Part shown: piece after piece, positions 1-8,738 of the stretch
How the letters are laid out: every line of letters begins with the position of its first letter
Position numbering within the stretch: position 1 is the stretch's first letter
From: CAIQJJ01 sp964606085
GTDB lineage: Bacteria > Chloroflexota > Anaerolineae > Anaerolineales > UBA4823
Direction of reading: 5' to 3'
DNA: 37,628 bases
NCBI GenBank assembly: GCA_964606085.1
Contig: CAZSFD010000049.1
Location: 1-37,628, forward strand
Position numbers and translations under genes: made by a program
Notes under the pieces: model-generated
What the model was told of the DNA's origin: nothing
Seen by the model: the letters and a program-made list of their open reading frames with translations, nothing else
The model's database searches: none

Positions 1-2136
1 GCCGACGGACGCTTGATCGCCTTCGCCTCCGCCGCCAGCGACCTCGTCCCCGGTGACACCAACCAGGCCAGCGACATTTTCGTCTACGACCGGCAGCAAG
101 GAGCGCTCACCCGCGTATCACTGGCAACAGACGGCGCCCAGGCCAATGCGCTCTCCACCCACCCGGTCATCTCTGCCGATGGGCGTGTGGTGGCGTTCGA
201 GTCGCTGGCAAGCAACCTGGTGGCAGACGATACCAACGGCATGAGCGATGTCTTCATCCACGACCGCCTGAACGGGGAAACCAGCCGGGTCTCGCTGGGA
301 TTATATGGCGAGCAGGGCGATGGCTGGGCCGATGCGGCGGCGATTTCAGGCGATGGACGGCTGGTAGCCTTCCGCTCGACGGCCAGCAACCTGTTCCCCG
401 GCGATGACAACGGCCAACGCGACGCCTTCGTGCGTGACCGCCTGACGGGGCTGACCCAACGCCTGTTCGCCGATGGCGAGGCGCACAGCGTAGCCGTCAA
501 CCACCAGGGGACGATGCTGGCCTTCATCGCCAATACCAACGCCGCGCCGACGCTGTTCACCTTCAGCCTGGGTGACTTTCGCACCCGGCAGGTGGCCGCG
601 GCGGCCCACGGCGAGACGCCCGGCCTGTCGGCGCTCGGCCTGCTGGTCAGCTTCCTTGCGCCGGGTGCGCCGGAAAAGCAAAGTGTGATCGTGTTCGATC
701 AATGGCGGCAGTCCAGCCAAACCGCCCGCTTCCCGGTGTCTATCACGCAGCAAGCCCTTTCCGCCGACGGCCAGCACCTCTACGCCATCGGCACGCCCGA
801 TGCAGCCACCTTCGAGTTGTATCACCACGACCTGAAAACCAGCCAGACCACCCTGCTGGCTGCGGGCGTGGCGAACCTGCGCCCGGCGCTCTCGCAGGAT
901 GGGCAGGTGATTGCCTATGCGCAAATGACGGCTGACGGGATGGCGCTTCAGGTGCTGGATCGGCGCGGCGCACCCGCGCCAACCTACACCCTCCACGGCC
1001 AGGTGCTTGACCCGCTCGGCGACCCGCTGGCCCAGGTGACGGTGAGCGATGACCGCGGCAGCCGCGCCGAAACCGACCGCATGGGGCAATTCGTGTTGGC
1101 AGGGGTTTCGCCAGGGGGGGTCACGCTCACGCCGTCGAAACAGGGCTTCGCCTTCGATCCGGTCAACGCCGAGTTGCAGGTCAACGCCGATCTGGGCGGC
1201 ATCCGCTTTACAGCCATCTACAGCGACGTGATCGCCGAGGCGCGCCTGGATGTTGGTATGCCCTACGACCACCGCTGCGAAAACGGCCCGGCCTGCCAGG
1301 GGGCTTTCCACGGATATGCCGCCGGGCAGTGTACCGACCTGGTGCTGGATGCCTTTACCTGGGGGGCGGGCTATAACCTGCAATTGGCCCTGTGGCGCGA
1401 CGCCGAAATCCACCCCAATCACCTGTATCAGACCGGCAACGCCCAGGATGCCTACGATATGTGGCGTTACTTCGCTTACACCGGCCAACTGCTGTCCAAC
1501 GACCAGCCCTACCAGGTGGGCGACCTGGTCTTTTTCGACTGGACAGGCAACGGCGAGATCAACCACGTTGCGCTGGTTTCGGCGGTGGATCAACACCACC
1601 AGCCACAGTGGATGGTAGATGCCACCGGGGTGACGGCCAGCAACCCGGCGGGGCTGGCGGCTGAACTGCCCTGGGAAGCCTTCCATGCCGCCTCGGCACG
1701 CGGCCACGCCCGCTGGAATGGCATCCACCACGCCCCCATCGTGGGGCTGCCCACGCCGACGGTTTTGCAGGCGGCGGTGGGTTCGGCAGGGGTGCAACTG
1801 CGCCTGGCCGATGCTGCCGGCAGGCTGCTCTCAGCGCAGGCCAACACCCTGCCCGGCGGCGCTTTCTTCGACCTGGCCTGGCAGCAAAACCTGAGCGTGC
1901 CGCAAACGCTGGCCGGCCAGCGCTACTACCAGGTGATATTGCACAACCCAGGCGAACAGGAGCAGCCTTATTATTTCGTGGCCCAGGTGCGCCAGGGGTG
2001 GGAACTGCGCGGCGTGCGGTTGCTGACAGGCCGTCTGCCGGCAGGCGGCAGGCGGCTGATCGCGCTGCGGGTGCTGGCCGATGGGAGTCTGGAAGTCATC
2101 CCCTGGTGGGGGCAGCGCTTTCGGCCAGGGAGGTAA
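1..2136 (+). CDS. Secreted PD40 beta-propeller protein with C-terminal CHAP/NlpC-like domain, 5' truncated by window edge
   Basis: The reading frame is already open at base 1, inside a propeller repeat, so the true start lies upstream. Three clear repeats of about 57 residues share the pattern DGR-hAF-S-AS-L-DTN-SD-F-DR, as in TolB/PD40 propellers, followed by weaker ones. Near bases 985-1215 there is a carboxypeptidase-regulatory-like beta fold (HGQVLDPLGDPLAQVTV). Bases about 1290-1720 hold a papain-like module with Cys in AAGQCTDLVLDAF and His in GEINHVALVS, resembling CHAP or NlpC/P60 amidases. The C-terminus is a further beta domain. A role in cell-wall cleavage or surface binding is inference. 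It ends 27 nt before the glycosyltransferase start. Confidence 0.75.
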   Translation, partial: ADGRLIAFASAASDLVPGDTNQASDIFVYDRQQGALTRVSLATDGAQANALSTHPVISADGRVVAFESLASNLVADDTNGMSDVFIHDRLNGETSRVSLGLYGEQGDGWADAAAISGDGRLVAFRSTASNLFPGDDNGQRDAFVRDRLTGLTQRLFADGEAHSVAVNHQGTMLAFIANTNAAPTLFTFSLGDFRTRQVAAAAHGETPGLSALGLLVSFLAPGAPEKQSVIVFDQWRQSSQTARFPVSITQQALSADGQHLYAIGTPDAATFELYHHDLKTSQTTLLAAGVANLRPALSQDGQVIAYAQMTADGMALQVLDRRGAPAPTYTLHGQVLDPLGDPLAQVTVSDDRGSRAETDRMGQFVLAGVSPGGVTLTPSKQGFAFDPVNAELQVNADLGGIRFTAIYSDVIAEARLDVGMPYDHRCENGPACQGAFHGYAAGQCTDLVLDAFTWGAGYNLQLALWRDAEIHPNHLYQTGNAQDAYDMWRYFAYTGQLLSNDQPYQVGDLVFFDWTGNGEINHVALVSAVDQHHQPQWMVDATGVTASNPAGLAAELPWEAFHAASARGHARWNGIHHAPIVGLPTPTVLQAAVGSAGVQLRLADAAGRLLSAQANTLPGGAFFDLAWQQNLSVPQTLAGQRYYQVILHNPGEQEQPYYFVAQVRQGWELRGVRLLTGRLPAGGRRLIALRVLADGSLEVIPWWGQRFRPGR

Positions 2137-2149
2137 AAAATCGCTATGG

Positions 2150-2155
2150 TATACT
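2150..2155 (+). promoter_or_regulatory. Extended -10 box (TGG-TATACT) for a leaderless GT2 gene
   Basis: TATACT preceded by TGG lies 8 nt before the GTG at 2164, so a transcript would start at or next to the start codon. The same spacing recurs before several other genes in this window. No Shine-Dalgarno sequence is present. Confidence 0.5.
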
Positions 2156-2163
2156 TTCGCCCC

Positions 2164-3162
2164 GTGAAGCTGATCATCCAAATCCCCTGTTACAACGAAG
2201 CAGAAGTCATCGCCGAAACCATTGCCGCACTGCCGCGGCAAATGGCGGGGATTGATGTGATCGAGTACCTGATCGTAGACGATGGCAGTCAAGATGGCAC
2301 GCTGGCAGCCGCACGCCAGGCGGGCGTTCACCACATCGTCCAAATTCGCCATCGCGGGCTGGCCGGGGCCTTCACGGTCGGGCTGGATGCGTGCCTGAAG
2401 CGCGGGGCCGACATCATCGTCAACACCGATGCCGACAATCAATACTGCGCCGACGATATTGTCAAACTGGTCGAGCCGATTTTGGCGGGCCAGGCAGAAA
2501 TTGTGGTGGGCGACCGGGGTGTAGCCACGCTGGAAGTGTTCACCCCGCTCAAACGCAAGCTGCAACAATTGGGCAGTTGGGTGGTGTCACAGGCTTCGGG
2601 GCTAAACGTGCCAGATGCCACCAGCGGCTTCCGGGCGTATACCCGCGAGGCGGCCCTGCACACGCTGGTGTTGAGCAGTTATTCGTATACGCTCGAAACG
2701 TTGATCCAGGCCGGTGCCAACCGCCGCCAGGTGGCCTACGTGCCGGTGCGCACCAACCCGCCCACGCGTCCGTCGCGGCTGATGAAGAGCATCCCGCAAT
2801 TTCTCAGCCATTCGGGGGCGACGATCATCCGGGCTTACACCATGTACCGCCCGCTGCGAGTGTTCACAGCGCTGGGCTTTTTGCTGATCGGTGCTGGCAC
2901 TTTGCCGGGGCTGCGCTTTCTGTATTTTTATATCGTTGAGGGCGGCGCGGCGGGGCATATCCAATCGCTGATTTTAGCGGCCATTCTGGTCATCATCGGG
3001 TTTCAGGCGCTGATGATCGGGCTGGTGGCTGATCTGATCAATTTCAATCGAAAAATCACGGAAGAGATCATGTTTCGGATGCGGCGGATGGAATTGGAAA
3101 GGCAGGGGGGGGTGAAGGAGCGCGGGGGCGAGGGGGCGGCGGAGAGGAATGGGAATGGGTAA
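2164..3162 (+). CDS. Glycosyltransferase family 2, dolichol-phosphate-mannose-synthase-like
   Basis: The 332-residue product transfers a sugar from a nucleotide-sugar to a lipid or glycan acceptor on the inner membrane face (family knowledge). It opens with MKLIIQIPCYNEAE, followed by VDDGSQDGT and the metal-binding NTDADNQY, all standard for GT-A folds. Two hydrophobic segments near the C-terminus (residues about 240-310) would anchor it. GTG 2164 is preferred over ATG 2146 because the protein then begins at the conserved strand and an extended -10 box sits 8 nt upstream. The last 20 or so codons come from a G-rich tract including eight consecutive G (3105-3112), giving a low-complexity Gly/Glu/Arg tail. 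It overlaps the next gene by 14 nt. Confidence 0.85.
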   Translation: MKLIIQIPCYNEAEVIAETIAALPRQMAGIDVIEYLIVDDGSQDGTLAAARQAGVHHIVQIRHRGLAGAFTVGLDACLKRGADIIVNTDADNQYCADDIVKLVEPILAGQAEIVVGDRGVATLEVFTPLKRKLQQLGSWVVSQASGLNVPDATSGFRAYTREAALHTLVLSSYSYTLETLIQAGANRRQVAYVPVRTNPPTRPSRLMKSIPQFLSHSGATIIRAYTMYRPLRVFTALGFLLIGAGTLPGLRFLYFYIVEGGAAGHIQSLILAAILVIIGFQALMIGLVADLINFNRKITEEIMFRMRRMELERQGGVKERGGEGAAERNGNG

Positions 3163-5638
3163 AGTGGCAAATTGGCACATCAGCAAGCTGATGGTGTGGT
3201 TGGTGATGGGGGTGCTTGTGCTGACGGGGTGTTCGGCGCAGCCACAGGTGCAGCAAGGGACGCTGACCAACGAGGTGGTGTTGAGCGCCGCCAACCCGGT
3301 GGGCCAAACCTTTGTGGCGCGCTATGATGGGCTTTCGGGCATCTATTTCACGCTCTCGCCCGGTGAGCCTGGCGATGGCACAATCCGCCTGCACCTGCGC
3401 GCCGATGCGCAGGCCAGCGAAGACCTGGCTATCTCTTACGAAGCGATTCCCGTCACATCGGTCACGGGGCCGCTGGTGCAAAGTTTCTTCGTGCCAGCCC
3501 AGGCCGCTTCCAACCAGCAGTATTACTACGCCTTCCTCGAAGTGACCGGCAGCGGCAGTGTCGAAGTGGGCAGCGGACCCGGCGACAGCTACCTGGATGG
3601 CGCGCTCTATCAAAACCACGCCCCGCAAGATGCGCAGGCGGTTTTCCAACTCAGCTACTCGCGGCGGGCCGCGGCGCTGGGGTTAGCCCAAGAGATCGTG
3701 GGCTGGGGTGGCGTGCTGCTGGCGAGCCTGTTTTTGTTCGTGCTGCCCGGCTGGGGGATTTTGAGCGTGCTGCTGCCCGTTTGGGATGAGCGCTCGTGGG
3801 CAGAAAAAGCCGGGCTGTCGGCGGGGTTGAGCCTGGCGCTCTACCCGCTGCTGTTTTTGTGGACACATCTGATCGGGCTGAACCTGGGAAGCGCTTACGC
3901 CTGGATGCTGCCCCTGCTGGGCGGCTACCTGTTGGCGTGGCGTCACCGCGACCGCCTGCGGCTGATCCGGCCACGTCTGCCAACCATCTCCTGGAAAAAT
4001 CTACACGCGAAAATCAGCCATCCGCAATTCCTTTGGCCCGATCTGACGCTGCTGTTCTTGCTGGCGCTGATCATTTTCACCCGTTTCTGGGCCATTCGTT
4101 CGCTCGAAGCGCCGATGTGGGGCGATGGCTACCAGCATACGATAATTGCTCAACTGCTGGTAGATAACAACGGGCTGTTCAACTCCTGGCAGCCATACGC
4201 CGAGTTGACCACCTTCACTTACCATTTCGGCTTTCACAGTGCGGTGGCCGTTTTTCACTGGCTGACCGGGATAGATGTCATCCACGCCACGCTGTGGGTT
4301 GGGCAAATTTTGAACGTGCTGGCGGTGCTGGTGCTGTATCCACTGGCCGTGCGCGTGGCGGGTGGCAGCCGTTGGGCCGGGGTAGTGGCCGTGCTGGTCG
4401 CCGGGCTGCTTTCGCCTATGCCAATGTTCTATGTCAATTGGGGGCGGTATACGCAACTGGCCGGGCAGGTGGTGCTGCCGGTGGCGGTGTGGTTGGGGTG
4501 GGAGGGGATCAACCAGCGCGCCACATTGAAGACGTTCATGGCAAGCGCAATTGCGCTGGCAGGGGTTGGCCTAAATCATTACCGCATTTTGATCTTCATG
4601 ATCCCTTTTTTTGTGATGGTCTGGCTGGATGAAACGCTCGCTTGCCGAAGCTCTCGACCAACACGCCAACTTTTCTGGACAGGCAGTATGGCCTCGTTGC
4701 TCTTTTTGCCCTGGTTTGTACATCTTTTTCAGGGAAAAATCCTTTCTTTTTTCGGTATGCAATTAGCTACACCAGCAAGCAACGTGGCGGTCGAGATGAT
4801 GCAATACAATAACGGCATCGGTGATTTAAGCCAGTATTTTGCACCACAGATTTGGCTGCTATTTTTACTGACCCTGGCGTGGGGATTTTGGCGACGTGAA
4901 CGCAACAGCCGCATTTTTTTCATCAGTTGGCTGCTGATCTATCTGGAGGCAAACCCGTATTTAGTTTCTCTGCCCGGGACAGGTGCAATTAGCAATTTCA
5001 CCGTACTTTTGGCAGCATACATTCCGGTCAGTATCAGCCTGGGTAGTGCAGCAGCCTGGCTGTTTACCACCATCGGCGAACAAACCGCGTCATGGCGTTC
5101 AGGGCTGCGTACCGCTTTATCGTTCACAATGGTGATCTTCATGATTAGCCTGGTTTGGGCAAATTCCAGGTGGGAGATTGCCCAACCGCGCAACTATGCC
5201 CTGGTCACCCACCCTGATTTGCTCGCTGCACGCTGGATGCAAAATCAACTGCCAGACGAGGCAAAGATTCTGGTGAATGCCTTCAAAGCCTATTCGGGAA
5301 CGGTTGTGGTTGGTTCCGATGCGGGCTGGTGGCTACCCTTGCTGGCCCATCGAGCCACCACATTACCACCGCTCAATTACACCAACGAACAAACCGTAAC
5401 AACCGACTTACGCACCGATCTCATCGCTCGATACGAGGCGGTCTTAAACAACCCATTGGACACAAACCTGGCGAAATCGCTCAGGCAGCAAGGGATCACC
5501 CATATCTTCATCGGACAACGCCAGGGCATTGTCAATGCCAGTGGTGTGGCGTTATCGGTGCAAACCCTGATCGAATCTACCCATGCGCAGCTGCAATATC
5601 ATCAGGATCGGGTGTGGGTCTTTTCAATTGAGCCATGA
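3149..5638 (+). CDS. Polytopic GT-C-like membrane protein with N-terminal lipobox and extracytoplasmic domain
   Basis: 829 residues. The N-terminus is a hydrophobic stretch ending in VLTGCSAQ, a good lipobox with Cys28. About 150 residues of beta-rich soluble sequence follow, then roughly a dozen membrane spans from residue 180 on. The acidic loop after an early span (APMWGDGYQHTII) resembles the catalytic loop of GT-C glycosyltransferases using polyprenyl-phosphate sugars. The exact reaction is unknown. ATG 3149 overlaps the upstream gene by 14 nt, and ATG 3155 is also possible. Base composition changes sharply near 4560: the second half is much A/T-richer than the first, suggesting a mosaic gene. 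A lipid-modified Cys ahead of a polytopic membrane domain is uncommon. Confidence 0.75.
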   Translation: MGMGKVANWHISKLMVWLVMGVLVLTGCSAQPQVQQGTLTNEVVLSAANPVGQTFVARYDGLSGIYFTLSPGEPGDGTIRLHLRADAQASEDLAISYEAIPVTSVTGPLVQSFFVPAQAASNQQYYYAFLEVTGSGSVEVGSGPGDSYLDGALYQNHAPQDAQAVFQLSYSRRAAALGLAQEIVGWGGVLLASLFLFVLPGWGILSVLLPVWDERSWAEKAGLSAGLSLALYPLLFLWTHLIGLNLGSAYAWMLPLLGGYLLAWRHRDRLRLIRPRLPTISWKNLHAKISHPQFLWPDLTLLFLLALIIFTRFWAIRSLEAPMWGDGYQHTIIAQLLVDNNGLFNSWQPYAELTTFTYHFGFHSAVAVFHWLTGIDVIHATLWVGQILNVLAVLVLYPLAVRVAGGSRWAGVVAVLVAGLLSPMPMFYVNWGRYTQLAGQVVLPVAVWLGWEGINQRATLKTFMASAIALAGVGLNHYRILIFMIPFFVMVWLDETLACRSSRPTRQLFWTGSMASLLFLPWFVHLFQGKILSFFGMQLATPASNVAVEMMQYNNGIGDLSQYFAPQIWLLFLLTLAWGFWRRERNSRIFFISWLLIYLEANPYLVSLPGTGAISNFTVLLAAYIPVSISLGSAAAWLFTTIGEQTASWRSGLRTALSFTMVIFMISLVWANSRWEIAQPRNYALVTHPDLLAARWMQNQLPDEAKILVNAFKAYSGTVVVGSDAGWWLPLLAHRATTLPPLNYTNEQTVTTDLRTDLIARYEAVLNNPLDTNLAKSLRQQGITHIFIGQRQGIVNASGVALSVQTLIESTHAQLQYHQDRVWVFSIEP

Positions 5639-6753
5639 AAATATCCCTGGTTGGGCCGGTTTATCCATTTCGAGGGGGCATTGCGCACTACCACACAGAA
5701 CTGATCAAGGCACTGAAAGCACAGGGGCATGTTACGCAGGTCATTTCTTTTCGCCGGCAATATCCCGCCTGGCTGTATCCTGGCGAATCAGACCGAGATA
5801 CCAGCACGCATTACCACATCGTAGATGCCCAATATATTTTCGAACCCTTCCATCTTTGGCAATGCTGGAAAACAGCGAAAGCGATTGGCACATTTGCGCC
5901 CGATTTTGTGCTGATCCAGTGGTGGGTGACATTTTGGGGGCCAGCCGATTTTGCCTTGGCCTGGCTGCTTCGCCGCATGAAAATCCCCGTTGTATATCTG
6001 ATCCATAACACGCTGCCGCACGAGGCCAAGCCCTGGGATCGCTGGCTGGCGCGCCTGGCCCTCGGGCAGGGTAGCGCATTCATCGTTCAAAACCCCAGTG
6101 ACAAGGCAAAACTGGCCCAAGTGCTGCCCCAGGCGCAGCCCCAATTGTGCAAACACCCCACTTATCAACCCTTTCAGGCCGCAATCATCCCACAGACCGA
6201 GGCCCGGCAGGAGTTAGGCTTGCCCCAACAGGCCCATCTGTTGCTGTTTTTCGGCATCGTACGGCCGTATAAGGGACTTTCCTATTTGCTCCAGGCGTTG
6301 GCGCAAGTTGGAACCACGCCCAGGCCGCTGCACCTGGTCATTGCGGGTGAGTTTTGGGACAATGTGGAGAAATATGAACAGCAAATTGACGACCTGGGAT
6401 TGCGTTCGCAAGTAACTATCATCAACCGCTACATTCCCAATGAGCAAGCGCACTTGCTGTTTTGCAGTGCGGATGTATTGGTAGCGCCATACACCGGCGG
6501 CTCGCAAAGCGGCGTAGCCAGCCTGGGCCTGGGATATGGGCTGCCGATGATCATTACTGAACGCGTTGCGGCGGGCCTGGTTGAAGGCCGATCCAGTCAG
6601 GTGATTATCGTGCCAGGAGAAGACGCAACATCATTGGCGAAAGCCATCATCAACTCACTCCAAAGGCCGCAACACACTGAAGCCGAACACCAAGAAGCTG
6701 CCTGGGGAAAACTGATCGCCGTTTTAGAGGACATAAAATCAGGCATAGTATAA
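5635..6753 (+). CDS. Glycosyltransferase family 4
   Basis: 372 residues with a GT-B fold. The N-terminus MKISLVGPVYPFRGGIAHYH carries the glycine-rich acceptor loop, and the C-terminal half has the donor-site pattern FGIVRPYKGLSYLLQA, then APYTGGSQSGVASLGLGYG and a conserved turn. The enzyme should add one sugar to a lipid-linked glycan in the cytoplasm; donor and acceptor cannot be read. The ATG overlaps the stop of the previous gene as ATGA, indicating translational coupling. The stop codon lies inside the -10 box of the next gene. Confidence 0.85.
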   Translation: MKISLVGPVYPFRGGIAHYHTELIKALKAQGHVTQVISFRRQYPAWLYPGESDRDTSTHYHIVDAQYIFEPFHLWQCWKTAKAIGTFAPDFVLIQWWVTFWGPADFALAWLLRRMKIPVVYLIHNTLPHEAKPWDRWLARLALGQGSAFIVQNPSDKAKLAQVLPQAQPQLCKHPTYQPFQAAIIPQTEARQELGLPQQAHLLLFFGIVRPYKGLSYLLQALAQVGTTPRPLHLVIAGEFWDNVEKYEQQIDDLGLRSQVTIINRYIPNEQAHLLFCSADVLVAPYTGGSQSGVASLGLGYGLPMIITERVAAGLVEGRSSQVIIVPGEDATSLAKAIINSLQRPQHTEAEHQEAAWGKLIAVLEDIKSGIV

Positions 6754-6754
6754 T
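6749..6754 (+). promoter_or_regulatory. Consensus TATAAT -10 box giving a leaderless transcript
   Basis: A perfect TATAAT includes the stop codon (TAA 6751-6753) of the preceding glycosyltransferase and lies 9 nt before ATG 6764. No Shine-Dalgarno sequence is visible. It would provide an internal start inside the glycan locus. Confidence 0.55.
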
Positions 6755-6763
6755 GCCCACCCT

Positions 6764-7693
6764 ATGAAGCAAGAAAAAGCACAGCCCGGCATTTATGCTA
6801 TCGTGTTGAACTGGAACCGCCCCGACGACACCCTGGCATGTGTCGAATCGTTGTTAGCGCAAGACACTATCCAGCCATATATTGTTGTGGTAGATAACGC
6901 TTCACAAGATGACTCGGTCGAAAGAATCCGCCAACATTATCCTGCGATCACTTTGCTGATCAATGACTCCAACCTGGGCTTTGCTCGCGGCTGTAATGTG
7001 GGCATCCGCCATGCCCTGGCAGAAAAGGCCGATTTTGTTTTCTTGATCAACAATGACGCCGTTCTGGCCCCAGATGGCCTGAAGCAATTGCTTGAACATG
7101 CGGATGAAAAAACTGGCATTGTAGCACCCCTGATTTACTATGCCACACCAGCAGATGTGATCTGGTCAATGGGGGGCAAGGTCAACCCAATCTTGCTGGA
7201 AAAGTCGAATGATGCGGCCAACCAAAAAGACCCCGGCAATTGGCCCGAGGTGATTGAGCAGGATTTTGTCACTGGATGTGGCATGTTGATCCCGCGGCGA
7301 GCGTTGGAAACCGTGGGCATGTTTGACGAAAGCTTTCCCATGTATTACGAAGACTCTGATTTGTGCTTGCGCATGCGCAAGGCTGGCTGGCGTGTCCGTG
7401 TTGTTCCGAGCAGCCACATGTGGCATAAAGTATCCAGCAGCAGTGGCGGCACCGCCTCGCCCAAATATCTCTACGCCATTACCAAAGCCAGCATTCATTT
7501 CTTTTGCAAACATGCCCAATGGTGGCAAGCGCCCTGGATATTTCTGTACCGGCTGGGCAGCGCAATCAAGAAATCGCTGACGCTTATCCGCCAGGGTCAC
7601 ACCGCTGGGTTACAGGCTTATTGGCAAGGGGTGTGGGATGGGTTCTTGAGCCAACGAACTGGCCCGCAAGAACGCATTCATGTTTCTTCGTAA
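6764..7693 (+). CDS. Glycosyltransferase family 2, rhamnosyltransferase-like
   Basis: 309 residues. Motifs in order are VLNWNRPDDT, VVDNASQDDS, the metal site in INNDAVLAPDG and the catalytic-base region MYYEDSDLCLRMRKAGW, all typical of soluble GT2 enzymes such as WbbL-like rhamnosyltransferases. The C-terminus is amphipathic, with a hydrophobic patch that may dock on the membrane. The start is fixed by the -10 box 9 nt upstream and by the conserved first strand. The next gene follows after 20 nt. Confidence 0.85.
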   Translation: MKQEKAQPGIYAIVLNWNRPDDTLACVESLLAQDTIQPYIVVVDNASQDDSVERIRQHYPAITLLINDSNLGFARGCNVGIRHALAEKADFVFLINNDAVLAPDGLKQLLEHADEKTGIVAPLIYYATPADVIWSMGGKVNPILLEKSNDAANQKDPGNWPEVIEQDFVTGCGMLIPRRALETVGMFDESFPMYYEDSDLCLRMRKAGWRVRVVPSSHMWHKVSSSSGGTASPKYLYAITKASIHFFCKHAQWWQAPWIFLYRLGSAIKKSLTLIRQGHTAGLQAYWQGVWDGFLSQRTGPQERIHVSS

Positions 7694-7713
7694 CCCAAGG
7701 CAATGGTTATCCA

Positions 7714-8730
7714 ATGACTCTAACCCCCCTTTCACCCTGCTGTAAAACACCGTTGGCGGTGCTGCCGGAAAATGGCTTTGTCTGTGGTACATGCCAGAAA
7801 AGTTATCCAGCCATCCTGGAGCATATCTTTGACTTGCGCGATGCGGCGCGGGCCAGCGAGGATGCGCAGCCATTGGCTGAAAACAAAATCGTCCAGTTGA
7901 TGCTTGAGGCTTATCCCAACGCGGATTACGCAGAACTCGTGCGCATTCGCGTCGAAAATGCGCCCACCTATCACAATTTGCGCGGCCACGAAGTTCCATA
8001 TATTTTGTCTATGCAGCAGCGGGGGAGCGAAATGATCGCCATGTTCCATCAAAGGCTGGAGGAATTCTACCCTTCATGGGGACGGAATGTTGCGCTGGAT
8101 ATTGGCTGCGGCGGCGGCGCGAGCCTGATTAACCTGGCCAGGCAATATCCCATGGTGATCGGTGTTGATCCCAGCCTGCCCGACCTGATATTGGCTCATA
8201 AAGCATTAGAAATGGCCGGGGTAAAGAATTTTCAACTGGTGCTGGCTTACGGCCAAAATATCCCCTATCCTGATAACTGCATAGATTACATCAATGCCCT
8301 CAACGTGTTGGAACATGTCTTTGAAATTGATGATGTATTGATCGAATGCCACCGCCTGCTTCGCCCTGGCGGGGTGATGGCCGCCGATTCGAGAAATCGT
8401 TATGATCTGTTCTTTTTGGAGCCACACGTCAAGCTGCGTTGGGTAGGGTTCATCCCCCGCCGCTGGCAAAAAGCGTACGTGCGCTTTCGGCTGAATGTGG
8501 CGTATGAGACAACCCGCTTGCTGTCGCTGAACGAAGTTAAAAAAGGTTTGCATCAGAGCTTTGGCGCAGGGGGACAAGTGGTCTTTCCATACATCAAGGC
8601 GTATGGCGGGCCAGCCAAACTGGATGCGTGGCTGAAAAACTTCCACCGAGTGCCATTCTTTTCGACACTGGCTTTGATGTTTTTCCCATCGCATTTGCTG
8701 ATTGCGCAGAAAAGGCAAGCCAACGATTAA
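7714..8730 (+). CDS. Class I SAM-dependent methyltransferase with N-terminal Trm112-like zinc ribbon
   Basis: 338 residues. Paired cysteines (PCCKTP and CGTCQKSYP) in the first 30 residues form a Trm112-like zinc ribbon. The SAM-binding motif ALDIGCGGGASLINL, the acidic end of strand 2 (VIGVDPS) and the motif ALNVLEHV define a Methyltransf_11 type fold. Within this cluster it probably methylates a sugar or glycan intermediate (inference). The frame is open back to 7504, but that would overlap the previous gene by 190 nt; ATG 7714 fits both the gap and the zinc-ribbon start. Confidence 0.8.
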   Translation: MTLTPLSPCCKTPLAVLPENGFVCGTCQKSYPAILEHIFDLRDAARASEDAQPLAENKIVQLMLEAYPNADYAELVRIRVENAPTYHNLRGHEVPYILSMQQRGSEMIAMFHQRLEEFYPSWGRNVALDIGCGGGASLINLARQYPMVIGVDPSLPDLILAHKALEMAGVKNFQLVLAYGQNIPYPDNCIDYINALNVLEHVFEIDDVLIECHRLLRPGGVMAADSRNRYDLFFLEPHVKLRWVGFIPRRWQKAYVRFRLNVAYETTRLLSLNEVKKGLHQSFGAGGQVVFPYIKAYGGPAKLDAWLKNFHRVPFFSTLALMFFPSHLLIAQKRQAND

Positions 8731-8738
8731 GAGCCAAG

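Noticed and set aside
346..1797. Long minus-strand open frame opposite the propeller protein
   Set aside because: It is an antisense shadow of a G/C-rich gene, with no recognisable domains and no ribosome site.
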